Assembly (NCBI RefSeq): GCF_002138415.1
Contig: NZ_CP015612.1
Location: 1,900,001-1,964,000, forward strand
Direction: 5' to 3'
DNA from: Stenotrophomonas maltophilia
GTDB taxonomy: Bacteria; Pseudomonadota; Gammaproteobacteria; Xanthomonadales; Xanthomonadaceae
DNA: 64,000 nucleotides
Shown here in pieces: positions 35,823-45,068 of this stretch (positions are counted from its first letter, which is position 1; each line of letters starts with the position of its first letter). The notes beneath the pieces are model-generated. The model was not told where the DNA came from, searched no databases, and saw nothing but the letters and a program-made list of their open reading frames with translations. The translations under genes and the position numbers were made by a program.

Positions 35823-37166
35823 ATGAGCACCACCCCGCGCCACATTCCGTTCGGCATCATGCTGCAGGGCCCTGGCAGCCACATGCATGCCTGGAAGCAT
35901 CCGTCCAATCCGGCCGATGCCAGCGTCAACCTGCAGTTCTACATCGACATCGCGCGCACCGCCGAGGACAACGGCATCGCCTTTGGCTTCGTGGCCGATG
36001 GCCTGTACATCAACGAGAAGTCGATCCCGCACTTCCTCAACCGCTTTGAGCCGATCTCGCTGCTGTCGGCGCTGGCCACGGCAACGAAGAAGATCGGCCT
36101 GGCCGGCACGCTGTCGACCTCCTACAGCGACCCGTTCACCGTGGCCCGCCAGTTCGCCTCGCTGGACCTGCTCAGCGGCGGCCGCGCCGGATGGAACGTG
36201 GTGACCTCGCCACTGGAGGGCTCGGGCCGCAACTATGGCCGGCCACACCCGGAGCACGCGCTGCGCTACCAGATCGCCGACGAGTACCTGGACGTGGTGC
36301 AAGGGCTGTGGGATTCCTGGGATGACGATGCCTTCGTGCGCGAGCGCGACAGCGGCACCTTCTTCGCACCGGACAAGTTCCGGCGGCTCGACCACAAGGG
36401 ACGCTTCTTCCAGGTGGAGGGGCCGCTCAACATCCAGCGCTCGCCCCAGGGCCAGCCAGTGATCTTCCAGGCGGGTTCGTCTGATGACGGCATTGCGTTG
36501 GCCGGCAAGTACGCCGATGCGGTGTTCACCCATTCGCCATCGCTGGAGGAGACCCGCGCGTTCACCCAGAAGGTGAAGAACTCGGCGATCGCCCACGGCC
36601 GCAGCGGCAATGACGTGAAGATCTTCCCGGGCATCGGCCCCATCGTCGGCCGCACCGCCGAGGAGGCTGAAGCCAAGTACCAGGCAATCGCCGCGCTGGC
36701 CACGCTGGAGGATGCGCTGGCCTATCTCGGCCGCTTCTTCGACCACCACGATTTCAGCCAGTACGATCCGGATGCACCCTTCCCGGAGCTGGGTGACATC
36801 GGCAGCAACTCGTTCCGTTCCACCACCGACCGCATCAAGCAGGATGCGCGTGAGAAGGGCCTGAGCCTGCGCCAGGTGGCGTTGGAAGCGGTCAGCCCAC
36901 GACCAAACTTCATCGGCACGCCGGAGCATGTGGCCGATGAGCTGATCCGTTGGTTCGATGCCGGTGCCAGCGATGGCTTCATTCTCGGTTTCGCCGCACA
37001 GCGCGAAGGCCTGGACGATTTCGTGACCCAGGTGCTGCCGATCCTGCAGGCGCGCGGCTACCACCAGCGCGAGCTGGAAGGGCAGACCCTGCGCGAGCAC
37101 CTGGGCCTGCCGTATAAGGCCAGCCGTCATTCGACCGACGCCGAACCGGCGCGGAAGGCGGGGTAA
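35823..37166 (+). CDS. NtaA/SnaA/DszA-family flavin monooxygenase (YtnJ/YxeK-like)
   Basis: A 447-residue FMNH2-dependent monooxygenase. Markers are PFGIMLQGPGSHMHAWKHP at the N-terminus, FGFVADGLYI, GTLSTSYSDPFTVARQFASL, SGGRAGWNVVTSP, NYGRPHPEHALRY and VIFQAGSSDDGI. This matches the NtaA/DszA family that includes Bacillus YtnJ (CmoJ) and YxeK. Those enzymes cleave C-S bonds in N-acetyl-S-alkyl or S-succinyl cysteine. The M20 gene follows after 4 bases, so coupling is tight. Confidence 0.92.
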   Translation: MSTTPRHIPFGIMLQGPGSHMHAWKHPSNPADASVNLQFYIDIARTAEDNGIAFGFVADGLYINEKSIPHFLNRFEPISLLSALATATKKIGLAGTLSTSYSDPFTVARQFASLDLLSGGRAGWNVVTSPLEGSGRNYGRPHPEHALRYQIADEYLDVVQGLWDSWDDDAFVRERDSGTFFAPDKFRRLDHKGRFFQVEGPLNIQRSPQGQPVIFQAGSSDDGIALAGKYADAVFTHSPSLEETRAFTQKVKNSAIAHGRSGNDVKIFPGIGPIVGRTAEEAEAKYQAIAALATLEDALAYLGRFFDHHDFSQYDPDAPFPELGDIGSNSFRSTTDRIKQDAREKGLSLRQVALEAVSPRPNFIGTPEHVADELIRWFDAGASDGFILGFAAQREGLDDFVTQVLPILQARGYHQRELEGQTLREHLGLPYKASRHSTDAEPARKAG

Positions 37167-37170
37167 GACG

Positions 37171-38391
37171 ATGAGCGGAGAATCCGCAGTAGCGCCGGGC
37201 CATGCCCAGCGGAATTCCCAAACGTCGGGCATATTGCCCGAGATCGCGGCACGCGAAGAGGCGGCCATCGCGATCCGTCATGACCTGCACCGCCACCCGG
37301 AGCTGGCCTTCGAGGAACACCGCACCAGCGCACGCGTGGCCGAGCTGCTGCAGCAATGGGGCTATGAGGTGACCACCGGCCTCGGTGGCACCGGCGTGGT
37401 CGGCACGTTGCAGCGCGGGCAGGGCAGCCGACGCCTCGGCCTGCGTGCCGACATCGATGCACTGCCGATCCACGAGGACTCCGGGCTGGCCTACGCCAGC
37501 CAGAACGAGGGGCTGATGCATGCCTGCGGCCACGACGGGCATACCGCAATCCTGCTGTCCGCCGCGCACTACCTGGCCCATCACGGTCGCATCGACGGCA
37601 CCCTGCAGCTGGTGTTCCAGCCGGCCGAGGAAACCGGTTCGGGCGCTTCGAAGATGATCGCCGACGGCCTGTTCGAACGCTTTCCGGTGGATGCGATCTA
37701 TGGCCTGCACAACTGGCCGGGCGTGCCGGTGGGGCACTTCGGCTTCGTCGATGGCCCGGCAATGGCGTCGGTGGACTGGGCGCGGCTGAAGGTGATCGGC
37801 AAGGGCGGTCACGGCGCCGAGCCGCAGGGCAGTGTCGACCCGATCCTGGCGACGGCGCATATCGTCACGGCGCTGCAGAGCGTTGTTTCGCGCAATGTGG
37901 ATCCACGGCAGATGGGCGTGGTCACCGTCGGTTCGATCCACGGCGGGCAGGCCGCCAATGTGATTCCGGACGTGGTCGAGCTGAAACTGACCGTGCGCGC
38001 TTACCTGCCGGAGGTACGCGACACCCTGCGGCGCCGGGTCACCGGGATTGCCGAGCAGACCGCTGCCGCGTTCGGTGCGCGCGCCGAGATCGAGTTCCCG
38101 CGCGGTTTCCCCAGCGTGATCAACCACCCGCAGCAGACTGCCTACATCCGCGAGGTGGCGCTGCAGGGCTTCGGCAGTGAACACGTAGTGCCCGAATTCG
38201 CGCCGCGCACCGCCAGCGAGGATTTCGCCTTCCTGCTGCAGGCGCGGCCGGGCAGTTTCGTGTTCGTCGGCAACGGCGACAGCGCGCCGCTGCACAGCCC
38301 GCGCTACGTGTTCAACGACGCCGCAATCGCACCCGCCGCCAGCCTGTGGGCACGGCTGGCCGAAGACTATCTGGTGAAGGACGTGGCATGA
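37171..38391 (+). CDS. M20 family amidohydrolase/deacetylase (YxeP/YtnL-like)
   Basis: A 406-residue M20D metallo-amidohydrolase. RHDLHRHPELAFEEHRT, the metal site LMHACGHDGHTAILL, PAEETGSGASKMI and a dimerisation domain (VIGKGGHGAEPQGSVDPI) are all present, and the C-terminal metal ligand region is PRTASEDFAFLL. Relatives deacylate N-acyl amino acids; in the ytm and yxe clusters the homologue removes the acetyl group after C-S cleavage. The stop overlaps the GNAT start (ATGA). Confidence 0.93.
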   Translation: MSGESAVAPGHAQRNSQTSGILPEIAAREEAAIAIRHDLHRHPELAFEEHRTSARVAELLQQWGYEVTTGLGGTGVVGTLQRGQGSRRLGLRADIDALPIHEDSGLAYASQNEGLMHACGHDGHTAILLSAAHYLAHHGRIDGTLQLVFQPAEETGSGASKMIADGLFERFPVDAIYGLHNWPGVPVGHFGFVDGPAMASVDWARLKVIGKGGHGAEPQGSVDPILATAHIVTALQSVVSRNVDPRQMGVVTVGSIHGGQAANVIPDVVELKLTVRAYLPEVRDTLRRRVTGIAEQTAAAFGARAEIEFPRGFPSVINHPQQTAYIREVALQGFGSEHVVPEFAPRTASEDFAFLLQARPGSFVFVGNGDSAPLHSPRYVFNDAAIAPAASLWARLAEDYLVKDVA

Positions 38392-38939
38392 GCAGCAACG
38401 AACGCTTCCTCTACACCTCGGTGGATGATCCGCTGGCACGGCCTCTGTTCGATGGCCTGGAACAGGAGTACGACAGCCGCTACGCCGACGTGCGCCGACG
38501 CATCGGCGGCAGCGCCCGCGAGGAACTGCAGCGCTACCCGGCGCAGGCCTTTGCTGCCCCGGTAGGTGCCTTCGTGCTGCTGCTGCGCGATGGCGTGGCG
38601 ATCTCCGGCGGCGCGTTCATGCCGCACCGCGATCCGGATACCGCCGAGTTCAAGCGGATCTGGACGCTGCCCGGGCTGCGTCGGCAGGGCATCGCGCGGC
38701 GCGTGCTGCAGGAGCTGGAAGACCAGGCGGCGCGGCAAGGATACCGGCGGGTGTTCCTGACCACCGGCTTCCGCCAGCCTGAAGCGGTTGGCCTGTACCT
38801 CAGCCATGGTTACACCGCGCTGTTCGATCTGGATGCGGATCCCGAAACCATTGCGCACCTGCCGTTCGAAAAGCACCTGCGGGCACCGGCGCCCGTCATC
38901 GTGCCTGCGCAGACCCAGCTGCAAGGAGCCCACGCGTGA
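38388..38939 (+). CDS. GNAT N-acetyltransferase
   Basis: A 183-residue acetyltransferase. The acetyl-CoA loop is LPGLRRQGIARRVLQELE (residues about 94-111), and EAVGLYLSHGYT follows. In the proposed pathway it would acetylate the amino group of the S-modified cysteine before oxidation, as Bacillus YtmI or YxeL do. It is translationally coupled upstream (ATGA with M20) and downstream (its TGA overlaps the GTG of the transporter gene), fixing it firmly in the operon. Confidence 0.88.
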   Translation: MSSNERFLYTSVDDPLARPLFDGLEQEYDSRYADVRRRIGGSAREELQRYPAQAFAAPVGAFVLLLRDGVAISGGAFMPHRDPDTAEFKRIWTLPGLRRQGIARRVLQELEDQAARQGYRRVFLTTGFRQPEAVGLYLSHGYTALFDLDADPETIAHLPFEKHLRAPAPVIVPAQTQLQGAHA

Positions 38940-40681
38940 GCACGCCTTCGACCGCGCTGGATGGCATTGCAACCCGGCCGGCGCCCGCACCGGCGCTGAA
39001 GATCGTGCCGGCCCGGCATCCGCTGCAGGTGTTCGGCACAGTATTGGCACTGGCGCTGATCCTGATCGGGTTGCAGTCCGTACTGGGTAATCCGCGCTGG
39101 GGCTGGGGCACCTTCGCCGAATGGTTCTTCGCGCGCCCGGTGCTGGAAGGCCTGGGCCGCACGCTGCTGCTGACCGCACTGGGCACCGGTCTCGGCTTCG
39201 GACTGGGCACGCTGCTTGCGCTGGCCCGCGTCTCTGGTTCACCGCTGCTGTCGGCGGTGTCGTGGGGCTACGTATGGTTGTTCCGCTCGATCCCGCTGCT
39301 GGTGCTGTTGCTGCTGTTGAACAACCTGGGCTACCTGTACAGCACCATCGAGCTGGGCGTGCCGTTCACCGGCATCAGCCTGTTCTCGTACCCGACCACG
39401 CAGCTGATCGGTGTGTTCACCGCCGCGGTGCTGGGGCTGACCCTGAACCAGGCGGCGTTCTCGGCCGAGGTGATCCGCGGTGGCATCCTCTCGGTCGACC
39501 ACGGCCAGTACGAGGCCGCAGCCGCGCTCGGGCTGCCGCGCGGTCGCCAGGTGCGCCGCATCATCCTGCCGCAGGCGATGCGTTCGATCCTGCCGGCCGC
39601 GTTCAACGATGTGATTGGCCTGGCCAAGAGCACCTCGGTGGTCTACGTGCTGGCGCTGCCTGAGCTGTTCTACACCGTGCAGGTGATCTACCGCCGCAAC
39701 CTGGAAGTGGTGCCGCTGCTGATGGTGGCCACGGTCTGGTACCTGGTGATCCTGACCGTGTTGTCGCTGCTGCAGCGGCGCGTGGAACAGCGCTTCGCGC
39801 GCGGCCAACTGCAGCGCGAGCGTTCGGTGTCGCGAGTGTCATCGCCTCCGCGTGTGCAGAGCGATGCCGCGCAGCGCGTGGCCAACCGCCCGCGCATCGC
39901 CACCCAGGTTGAAGCGGGCGAGGGCGCTGCGGTGTCGCTGCATGGTGTGGGCAAGGTGTTCGGCGATCAGCCGGTGCTGGACGACGTGAACCTGGACCTG
40001 CGCGCTGGAAGCGTGACGGTGCTGATCGGCCCTTCGGGCGCCGGCAAGTCCACGCTGCTGCGGCTGATCAACCACCTGGAACGCGCCGACAGCGGCTATG
40101 TGACCGTGGGCGGCCAGCTGATCGGCTACCGCCGCGATGGCGACACCCTGTACGAACTGCCCGAGCGCGAGATCCGTCGCCGTCGTGCCGAAGTGGGCAT
40201 GGTGTTCCAGGGCTTCAACCTGTTCCCGCACCTGACCGCATTGGAGAACATCATCGAGGCGCCAATCGCGGTGCGCGGCGTACCGCGCGCGCAGGCCGAG
40301 CAGCAGGCGCGCACGCTGCTGGAGCGGGTCGGCCTGGCCGACAAGGCCGATGCCTTCCCGCGCCAGTTGTCCGGTGGCCAGCAGCAGCGCATCGCGATTG
40401 CCCGCGCGCTGGCGCTGCAGCCGAAGGTGCTGCTGTTCGACGAACCGACTTCGGCACTGGATCCGGAATTGGTGGCCGAGGTGCTCAGCGTGATTGAGGA
40501 GCTGGCAAGCTCCGGCACCACGCTGGTGATTGTCACCCACGAACTGAGCTTCGCCCGCCGCGTGGCCGACCACGTGGTGATGATGGACCAGGGGCGGGTG
40601 ATCGAGCAGGGCACGCCCGAGGCCCTGTTCGAGCGTCCGCGCCAGCAACGCACGGCCGATTTCCTGGCCAAGACCCTGTAA
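38936..40681 (+). CDS. Fused ABC transporter permease-ATPase, polar amino-acid type
   Basis: A 581-residue fusion. Residues about 25-285 are a HisM/GlnP-type permease with five or more helices and the EAA loop EAAAALGLPRGRQVRRIILPQA. Residues about 330-580 are a GlnQ-type ATPase with Walker A GPSGAGKST, Q-loop MVFQGFNLFP, signature LSGGQQQRIAIARAL and Walker B VLLFDEPTSALDPE. These two parts are normally separate genes (as in tcyLMN or yxeNO), so the fusion is unusual. The GTG start overlaps the GNAT stop. It imports the amino-acid-like substrate into the cytoplasm with the binding protein encoded next. Confidence 0.92.
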   Translation: MSTPSTALDGIATRPAPAPALKIVPARHPLQVFGTVLALALILIGLQSVLGNPRWGWGTFAEWFFARPVLEGLGRTLLLTALGTGLGFGLGTLLALARVSGSPLLSAVSWGYVWLFRSIPLLVLLLLLNNLGYLYSTIELGVPFTGISLFSYPTTQLIGVFTAAVLGLTLNQAAFSAEVIRGGILSVDHGQYEAAAALGLPRGRQVRRIILPQAMRSILPAAFNDVIGLAKSTSVVYVLALPELFYTVQVIYRRNLEVVPLLMVATVWYLVILTVLSLLQRRVEQRFARGQLQRERSVSRVSSPPRVQSDAAQRVANRPRIATQVEAGEGAAVSLHGVGKVFGDQPVLDDVNLDLRAGSVTVLIGPSGAGKSTLLRLINHLERADSGYVTVGGQLIGYRRDGDTLYELPEREIRRRRAEVGMVFQGFNLFPHLTALENIIEAPIAVRGVPRAQAEQQARTLLERVGLADKADAFPRQLSGGQQQRIAIARALALQPKVLLFDEPTSALDPELVAEVLSVIEELASSGTTLVIVTHELSFARRVADHVVMMDQGRVIEQGTPEALFERPRQQRTADFLAKTL

Positions 40682-40697
40682 CTGCGAAAGGAACACC

Positions 40698-41672
40698 ATG
40701 AGCCCTGCAGCACCGCGTCGCCCCTCGCGCAGCACCCTGTTGATCGTGGGCGTGCTGGTCATTGGCATTGCCGGCATCGTCTATTCGCGCGTGCGTCAGG
40801 CACCGGATGCCGGCACCGTGGCCGCAACCAGCCTGGCGGGTGCGAACACCGCCATCCTGAAGGGCACGCTCGATCCGAAGGCGCAGGCGTTGATTCCCGC
40901 CGGCTACCGCTTCGTCACGCCCGGGTCGTTCACCGTAGCCACCCATCCGGGGCAGCTGCCGCTGGCTGACTACGGCGCCGACAGCAAGGACGTGGTCGGT
41001 ATCGAGCCGGACATCGCACGGCTGATCGCCGATGGGCTGGGCCTGAAGCTGGTGATCGTGCCGGTGGCGTGGGCCGACTGGCCGCTGGGGCTGGAATCGG
41101 GCAAGTACGATGCGGTGCTGTCGAACGTGACCGTCACCGAGGAGCGCAAGAAGAAATTCGATTTCTCCAGCTACCGTTACGACCTGCTGGGCATCTACAC
41201 GCGCACAGATGGGCCGATCCAGAAGATCGAGAAGCCGGCTGATGTCGCCGGGCTGAAGGTGGTGGTGGGTGCCAGCACCAACCAGGACCAGATCCTGCGG
41301 CAGTGGGACCAGCAGAACATTGCCGCTGGCTTGAAGCCAGTCGAGTATCAGTACTTCGATGACGCCGTGGTTGGGCGGCTGGCGGTGATCACCGGCCGAG
41401 CCGATGTCTCGTTCGAGCCCAACGCCACTGGTGCCTATTCGGCGAGGGACGGCAAGGTACGGCGTGTGGGTCTGTTCCCTGGTGGTTGGCCGAACGCCGC
41501 GGCGATATCGGTGACCACGCGCAAGGGCAGCGGCCTGGCTGATGCGGTGACGCAGGCGCTGAACACCCAGATCGGCAGCGGTACCTATGCGCAGGCGCTG
41601 AAGCGCTGGAACGTGGCCGAGGAAGCCGTGCCGCAGTCGCAGACCAACCCGCCGGGATTGCCGACGTTGTAG
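40698..41672 (+). CDS. Substrate-binding protein of amino-acid ABC transporter
   Basis: A 324-residue family-3 solute-binding protein. A single N-terminal membrane helix (TLLIVGVLVIGIAGIVYS) without a lipobox anchors it to the inner membrane or serves as a signal. The binding core has LPLADYGADSKDVVGIEPDIARLI, WADWPLGLESGKYDAVLSNV and TEERKKKFDFSSY. It belongs with the fused permease-ATPase encoded 16 bases upstream. Ligand inferred to be an S-substituted cysteine or its derivative. It is the last gene of the operon. Confidence 0.92.
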   Translation: MSPAAPRRPSRSTLLIVGVLVIGIAGIVYSRVRQAPDAGTVAATSLAGANTAILKGTLDPKAQALIPAGYRFVTPGSFTVATHPGQLPLADYGADSKDVVGIEPDIARLIADGLGLKLVIVPVAWADWPLGLESGKYDAVLSNVTVTEERKKKFDFSSYRYDLLGIYTRTDGPIQKIEKPADVAGLKVVVGASTNQDQILRQWDQQNIAAGLKPVEYQYFDDAVVGRLAVITGRADVSFEPNATGAYSARDGKVRRVGLFPGGWPNAAAISVTTRKGSGLADAVTQALNTQIGSGTYAQALKRWNVAEEAVPQSQTNPPGLPTL

Positions 41673-41702
41673 ATGACGCCGGGCATCGCCCGGCGCGCCC
41701 CT

Positions 41703-41770
41703 CTAGAGTCGAGCTTGCTCGACTGGCGCATGGTGATCGGCGAAATGCAGTCGAGCAAGCTCGACTCTAC
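41703..41770. repeat. Inverted pair of GTAG hairpins between convergent genes
   Basis: CTAGAGTCGAGCTTGCTCGACT at 41703-41724 and its inverse, ending CTCTAC, at 41749-41770. Each is itself a hairpin and together they form a long stem. They sit between the convergent binding-protein and glycosidase-like genes, a typical bidirectional terminator position. The terminal GTAG supplies the glycosidase gene's TAG stop. Confidence 0.8.
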
Positions 41771-44700
41771 CAACGCGCTTCCAGCGTCTTGAACGGCTTC
41801 GCCACGCGCACGCCTTCCGCATCGAACGCGGTAACCTCGCGTCCATCCACACGCACCGTCTTCGGCATCGTCCGCGACGGCCACCAGACCTTCACCGCCG
41901 TCCCGCTGCGCAACCCTTTGCCAACGGTGACGTTCAGTGTGCCGTCGCGTTGCCGCGCCTGCATCTGCAACGTGCCATACGCGGTCGGCAGGCGCTCCAC
42001 CGCCAACCCATCCCCGGCCACCCAAGACGGCGGTGTGCCCGGCAGCAGCGACAGCGCGTCATCGTCCTCGCGCATCAGCATGCCGAACAGGGTGCGACCG
42101 TACTCGGCGCCGATCCACGTGTGAGGCATGTCGCCCAGGTAGCGCGGGAAGCGCAGCCGCGAATGCACGACCTCGGCCAGCACCTGCCATTCAAGCGGGC
42201 GCCGGTCGTGAAGCAGGCCCTGCAACAGCTCGTCAGCCACGTCCGGCTGTCCAAGATGCACATAGCTCAGCACGTTGCGGATCTCGTACGGCGTGTAGGC
42301 GTACAGCGCGCCGGGCTGGTTGCGCTTGCGCACATCGTCCAGATAGCGGGCGAAGGTGGTCCGCAGCGCCTCGGCCGGGAGCACACTCTGCGCGCCGGTG
42401 GGATCCAGCGCGATGGATACGCCGGTGGGGTCACCATCGCCCAGATCTGCGGAGGAAGGAATGAAGTCGATGCCCTTCCACGCCATCGTGGCGCGGATCG
42501 ACGCATGCAGGGCGTCGTACAGCGCCTTGTACTGCTCACGCGCCCAGCGTGCGGTCTCGTGGTCGCCCAGCGATTCGGCCAGCCATGCACCGTCGTGCCA
42601 GCCCTTCAGGCCCCAGTAGTCGTCCCAGTAGCTGTGGGTGGGCGACGGATAGCCCTCATGGCTGATCGACGGCGCAAGGATTCCGGCGAACCGCTCCGGC
42701 GCCGGCTGGTCGGCCTTGTAACCGGGCACCAGCGTGCGCTCGCGCAGCTCCTGCAGGAAGCGCAGCGCCGCTTTCACTTTCGGCAGGTAGTCACGCACCG
42801 ACTCGGGCCCGCCATCCAGGCGTGCAACGTCGGCAACCAGCGCCACATACTGGCCCTGGCTGTCGTATTCGATGTCCGAACCAAAGCCGGTGTTGACGCT
42901 GCCATCGTCGTTGAGGATCGGCGAAACCAGTCCGTTGGCATGCACACCGTGCGCGCTGTACCAGGCCAGGTAGTCGCGTGCGACCTTGGCTTCGCCCATG
43001 CGCAGCAGCACCGCCGAGGTGGCCATGCCATCGCGGATGAAGGAGCGGTTGTAGTTGCGCGGGCCGGGCTGCATGGCCGGGCCGGTCTGGTTGATCAGCA
43101 TGTAGGCAGCCTGCGCGCGCAGCATGTCGACCAGCGAGGGATCGGGCAGGCGCAGGCCGACCTGGCCCAGCCGCGCCTGCCAATCGGCCGAGGCCTGGTT
43201 GGCCAGGGTGTCGAAGGCATCGTTGCCGTTGCGAGGCAGCGAGGAAAGGTCGAGCGCGGAGGCCTCTGGCAGCGCGCCGTTGGCATCGGCAGCAGCGGTA
43301 CCGAGTGGGAACGCCACCACCACCGCATCGCTGGCACCGGGCGCGAGGCGGATCCGGTAGCTCAATGCGGCCGCGGCCAGTCCTTGCTCATCGCGTGCCT
43401 GCTGGGCGGCAGGTAGACGCCCGGCTGCGATGCCGGCGGTGATTTCCGTTGCCCCGTCGTTGCCGAACGGCGCGGCGCCGGCAGCATCCACCGGCGTGAG
43501 CGAGCGCAGCAGCGTGCGGCCGTTGACGCGCACCGTGTTGGCTTCGACGGCGACTTCGCGGATCGGCGACAGCCCGCCGTTCTGCCATGGCGGGTTCATC
43601 TGCATCGGTCGTACCGCCAGGGTCAGCGTGCCGTCGATCGCGGTGGCGCCGGTGTTGCGCAGGCGGTGGCGGACCAGGGTGACCGGTTGCCCGTCGCGTT
43701 CGATGGCGAAGGCTTCGCTGCGTAGTTCCAGTCCCGGCTGCGGTGCCCACGTGGCAGACGGCATTGGCTTCCAGCCGTCGCGCAGCGCGTGCTGCACCTT
43801 CTGCCCGGCGGCCCCGGCTGCGCTGCCATCGGCATTGCGCCAGATCGGCTGCACCAGCGGTGCGCCCTTGAAGGCCTCGATGTTGCCGTACTCGTCGAAG
43901 ATCGACTTCTGCCGGCCCGCGTGCACGCCCACCGCAGTCCAGTAGGTCTGCTGCATCTGCAGCGAGGCGGGGAACAACGCGCGCTGTGCACCGCTGGCGG
44001 CGATCTGGTAACGCTTCATCGGTGTCATCACCGCCTTCGGGCCGAGCAGGCGGATGCGTGCCACCCGGGGTGCATCGCCGTCGACGGTCAGCCGCAGTGC
44101 CTGCAGGTCCAACGGCGCGCTGGCCGCGAGCCAGCTCTGCTGCCGGGTTGCCGCATGCGCATCCGTGGCCAGTTCGTGCCAGCGACCCTGGGCATCGCGT
44201 GCCTGCAGGCGCGCAGCGCCGTGCACATTGGTCCAGTCCACCGCCAGCCCGGTGCTGGACTGCGCGCGCGGCAGAACGATGTCGAGCGTGTGGGTGCCGC
44301 CCTTGCCGGCGGGGATCGCCACCGCGCTGCCGCCCTGCCAGAGCGCCGCGGACTGCGTGGCATCAAGTCCGGCCACACGCGCACTGAGCGTGGTGTCCAG
44401 CGGCTCTATTTCGAAGATGGACACGCCCCAGTCGGACGTGCGCTGCGGGCTGGCCAGGCGCAGGTAGCGCGCCTGGCGTGGCGCGAAGTAAAGCGTTTCC
44501 ACGTCGCCCAGCGAATCAGCCATGGTGTACGCGGTCTGCCACTGCGTGCCGTCCAGCGAGGTCTGCAGTGAATAGCCCTCTGGATTGGAGACATCCCAGG
44601 TGAGCCGAGCGCCCGCCAGCATCGTCGGTGCGCCCAGATCGATCTGGAACCAGTGGCCTGGACTGAAGGCACCGCCAGTGACGGTCTTGGGGTCGCCGTC

Positions 44701-44883
44701 GATCAGGTGGCTGATGGCCATCGCAGGTACCTGCTGCGAGGAGGCGCTGGCCTGCCATTGGCTGCGCAGTGGCAGCGTTTGTGCCTGCGCGGAGGACGCC
44801 AGCACGGCGAGCATCAGGGCGGCGGCAGGTCGCCATGGCACAGGCGGGCGGGAGACCTTGGAGCGTTCGGCGCGCAACGTCAT
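41767..44883 (-). CDS. Discoidin-domain (F5/8 type C) glycosidase-like protein
   Basis: A 1038-residue exported protein. It has a signal peptide (AALMLAVLASSAQA), then a discoidin-like CBM32 domain at about residues 40-165 (HLIDGDPKTVTGGAFSPGHW, YLRLASPQRTSDWGVSIFEIE). A beta-sandwich follows, then from about residue 580 an (alpha/alpha)6-barrel-like region (RSFIRDGMATSAVLLRMGE, SYWDDYWGLKGWHDGA, GDMPHTWIGAEYGRTLFGML). The last part resembles six-hairpin glycosidases, but I cannot assign a GH family or the sugar. A LacI-type operator at 44940-44953 suggests sugar-responsive control. Confidence 0.82.
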   Translation of the reverse strand: MTLRAERSKVSRPPVPWRPAAALMLAVLASSAQAQTLPLRSQWQASASSQQVPAMAISHLIDGDPKTVTGGAFSPGHWFQIDLGAPTMLAGARLTWDVSNPEGYSLQTSLDGTQWQTAYTMADSLGDVETLYFAPRQARYLRLASPQRTSDWGVSIFEIEPLDTTLSARVAGLDATQSAALWQGGSAVAIPAGKGGTHTLDIVLPRAQSSTGLAVDWTNVHGAARLQARDAQGRWHELATDAHAATRQQSWLAASAPLDLQALRLTVDGDAPRVARIRLLGPKAVMTPMKRYQIAASGAQRALFPASLQMQQTYWTAVGVHAGRQKSIFDEYGNIEAFKGAPLVQPIWRNADGSAAGAAGQKVQHALRDGWKPMPSATWAPQPGLELRSEAFAIERDGQPVTLVRHRLRNTGATAIDGTLTLAVRPMQMNPPWQNGGLSPIREVAVEANTVRVNGRTLLRSLTPVDAAGAAPFGNDGATEITAGIAAGRLPAAQQARDEQGLAAAALSYRIRLAPGASDAVVVAFPLGTAAADANGALPEASALDLSSLPRNGNDAFDTLANQASADWQARLGQVGLRLPDPSLVDMLRAQAAYMLINQTGPAMQPGPRNYNRSFIRDGMATSAVLLRMGEAKVARDYLAWYSAHGVHANGLVSPILNDDGSVNTGFGSDIEYDSQGQYVALVADVARLDGGPESVRDYLPKVKAALRFLQELRERTLVPGYKADQPAPERFAGILAPSISHEGYPSPTHSYWDDYWGLKGWHDGAWLAESLGDHETARWAREQYKALYDALHASIRATMAWKGIDFIPSSADLGDGDPTGVSIALDPTGAQSVLPAEALRTTFARYLDDVRKRNQPGALYAYTPYEIRNVLSYVHLGQPDVADELLQGLLHDRRPLEWQVLAEVVHSRLRFPRYLGDMPHTWIGAEYGRTLFGMLMREDDDALSLLPGTPPSWVAGDGLAVERLPTAYGTLQMQARQRDGTLNVTVGKGLRSGTAVKVWWPSRTMPKTVRVDGREVTAFDAEGVRVAKPFKTLEARW

Positions 44884-44939
44884 TACGGACAGCCTCGCAG
44901 GTTCGGCCGGATTCGGGCGAGCGCTACGCTAGCAAGGGA

Positions 44940-44953
44940 TGTAATCGGTTACA
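44940..44953. promoter_or_regulatory. LacI-family operator
   Basis: TGTAATCGGTTACA, a 14-base palindrome with central CG, 57 bases upstream of the glycosidase-like gene. This TGTAAxCGxTTACA pattern is typical of LacI/GalR repressors of carbohydrate genes in Xanthomonadaceae. The repressor gene itself is not in the window. Confidence 0.7.
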
Positions 44954-45068
44954 TGACGCACTGCAGCGGCGCTGGACGCTGGCGCTGCCGTCGCAGAAGC
45001 GCTGACGGATGTGGCTCTGGACGTGTAGCGCGGTTCGGCTAGGGTCACATCGGGGTTGGTTTTTTGAT

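Noticed and set aside
35517..37268. 583-codon minus-strand frame opposite the monooxygenase genes
   Set aside because: Shadow; composition typical of antisense of GC-rich genes.
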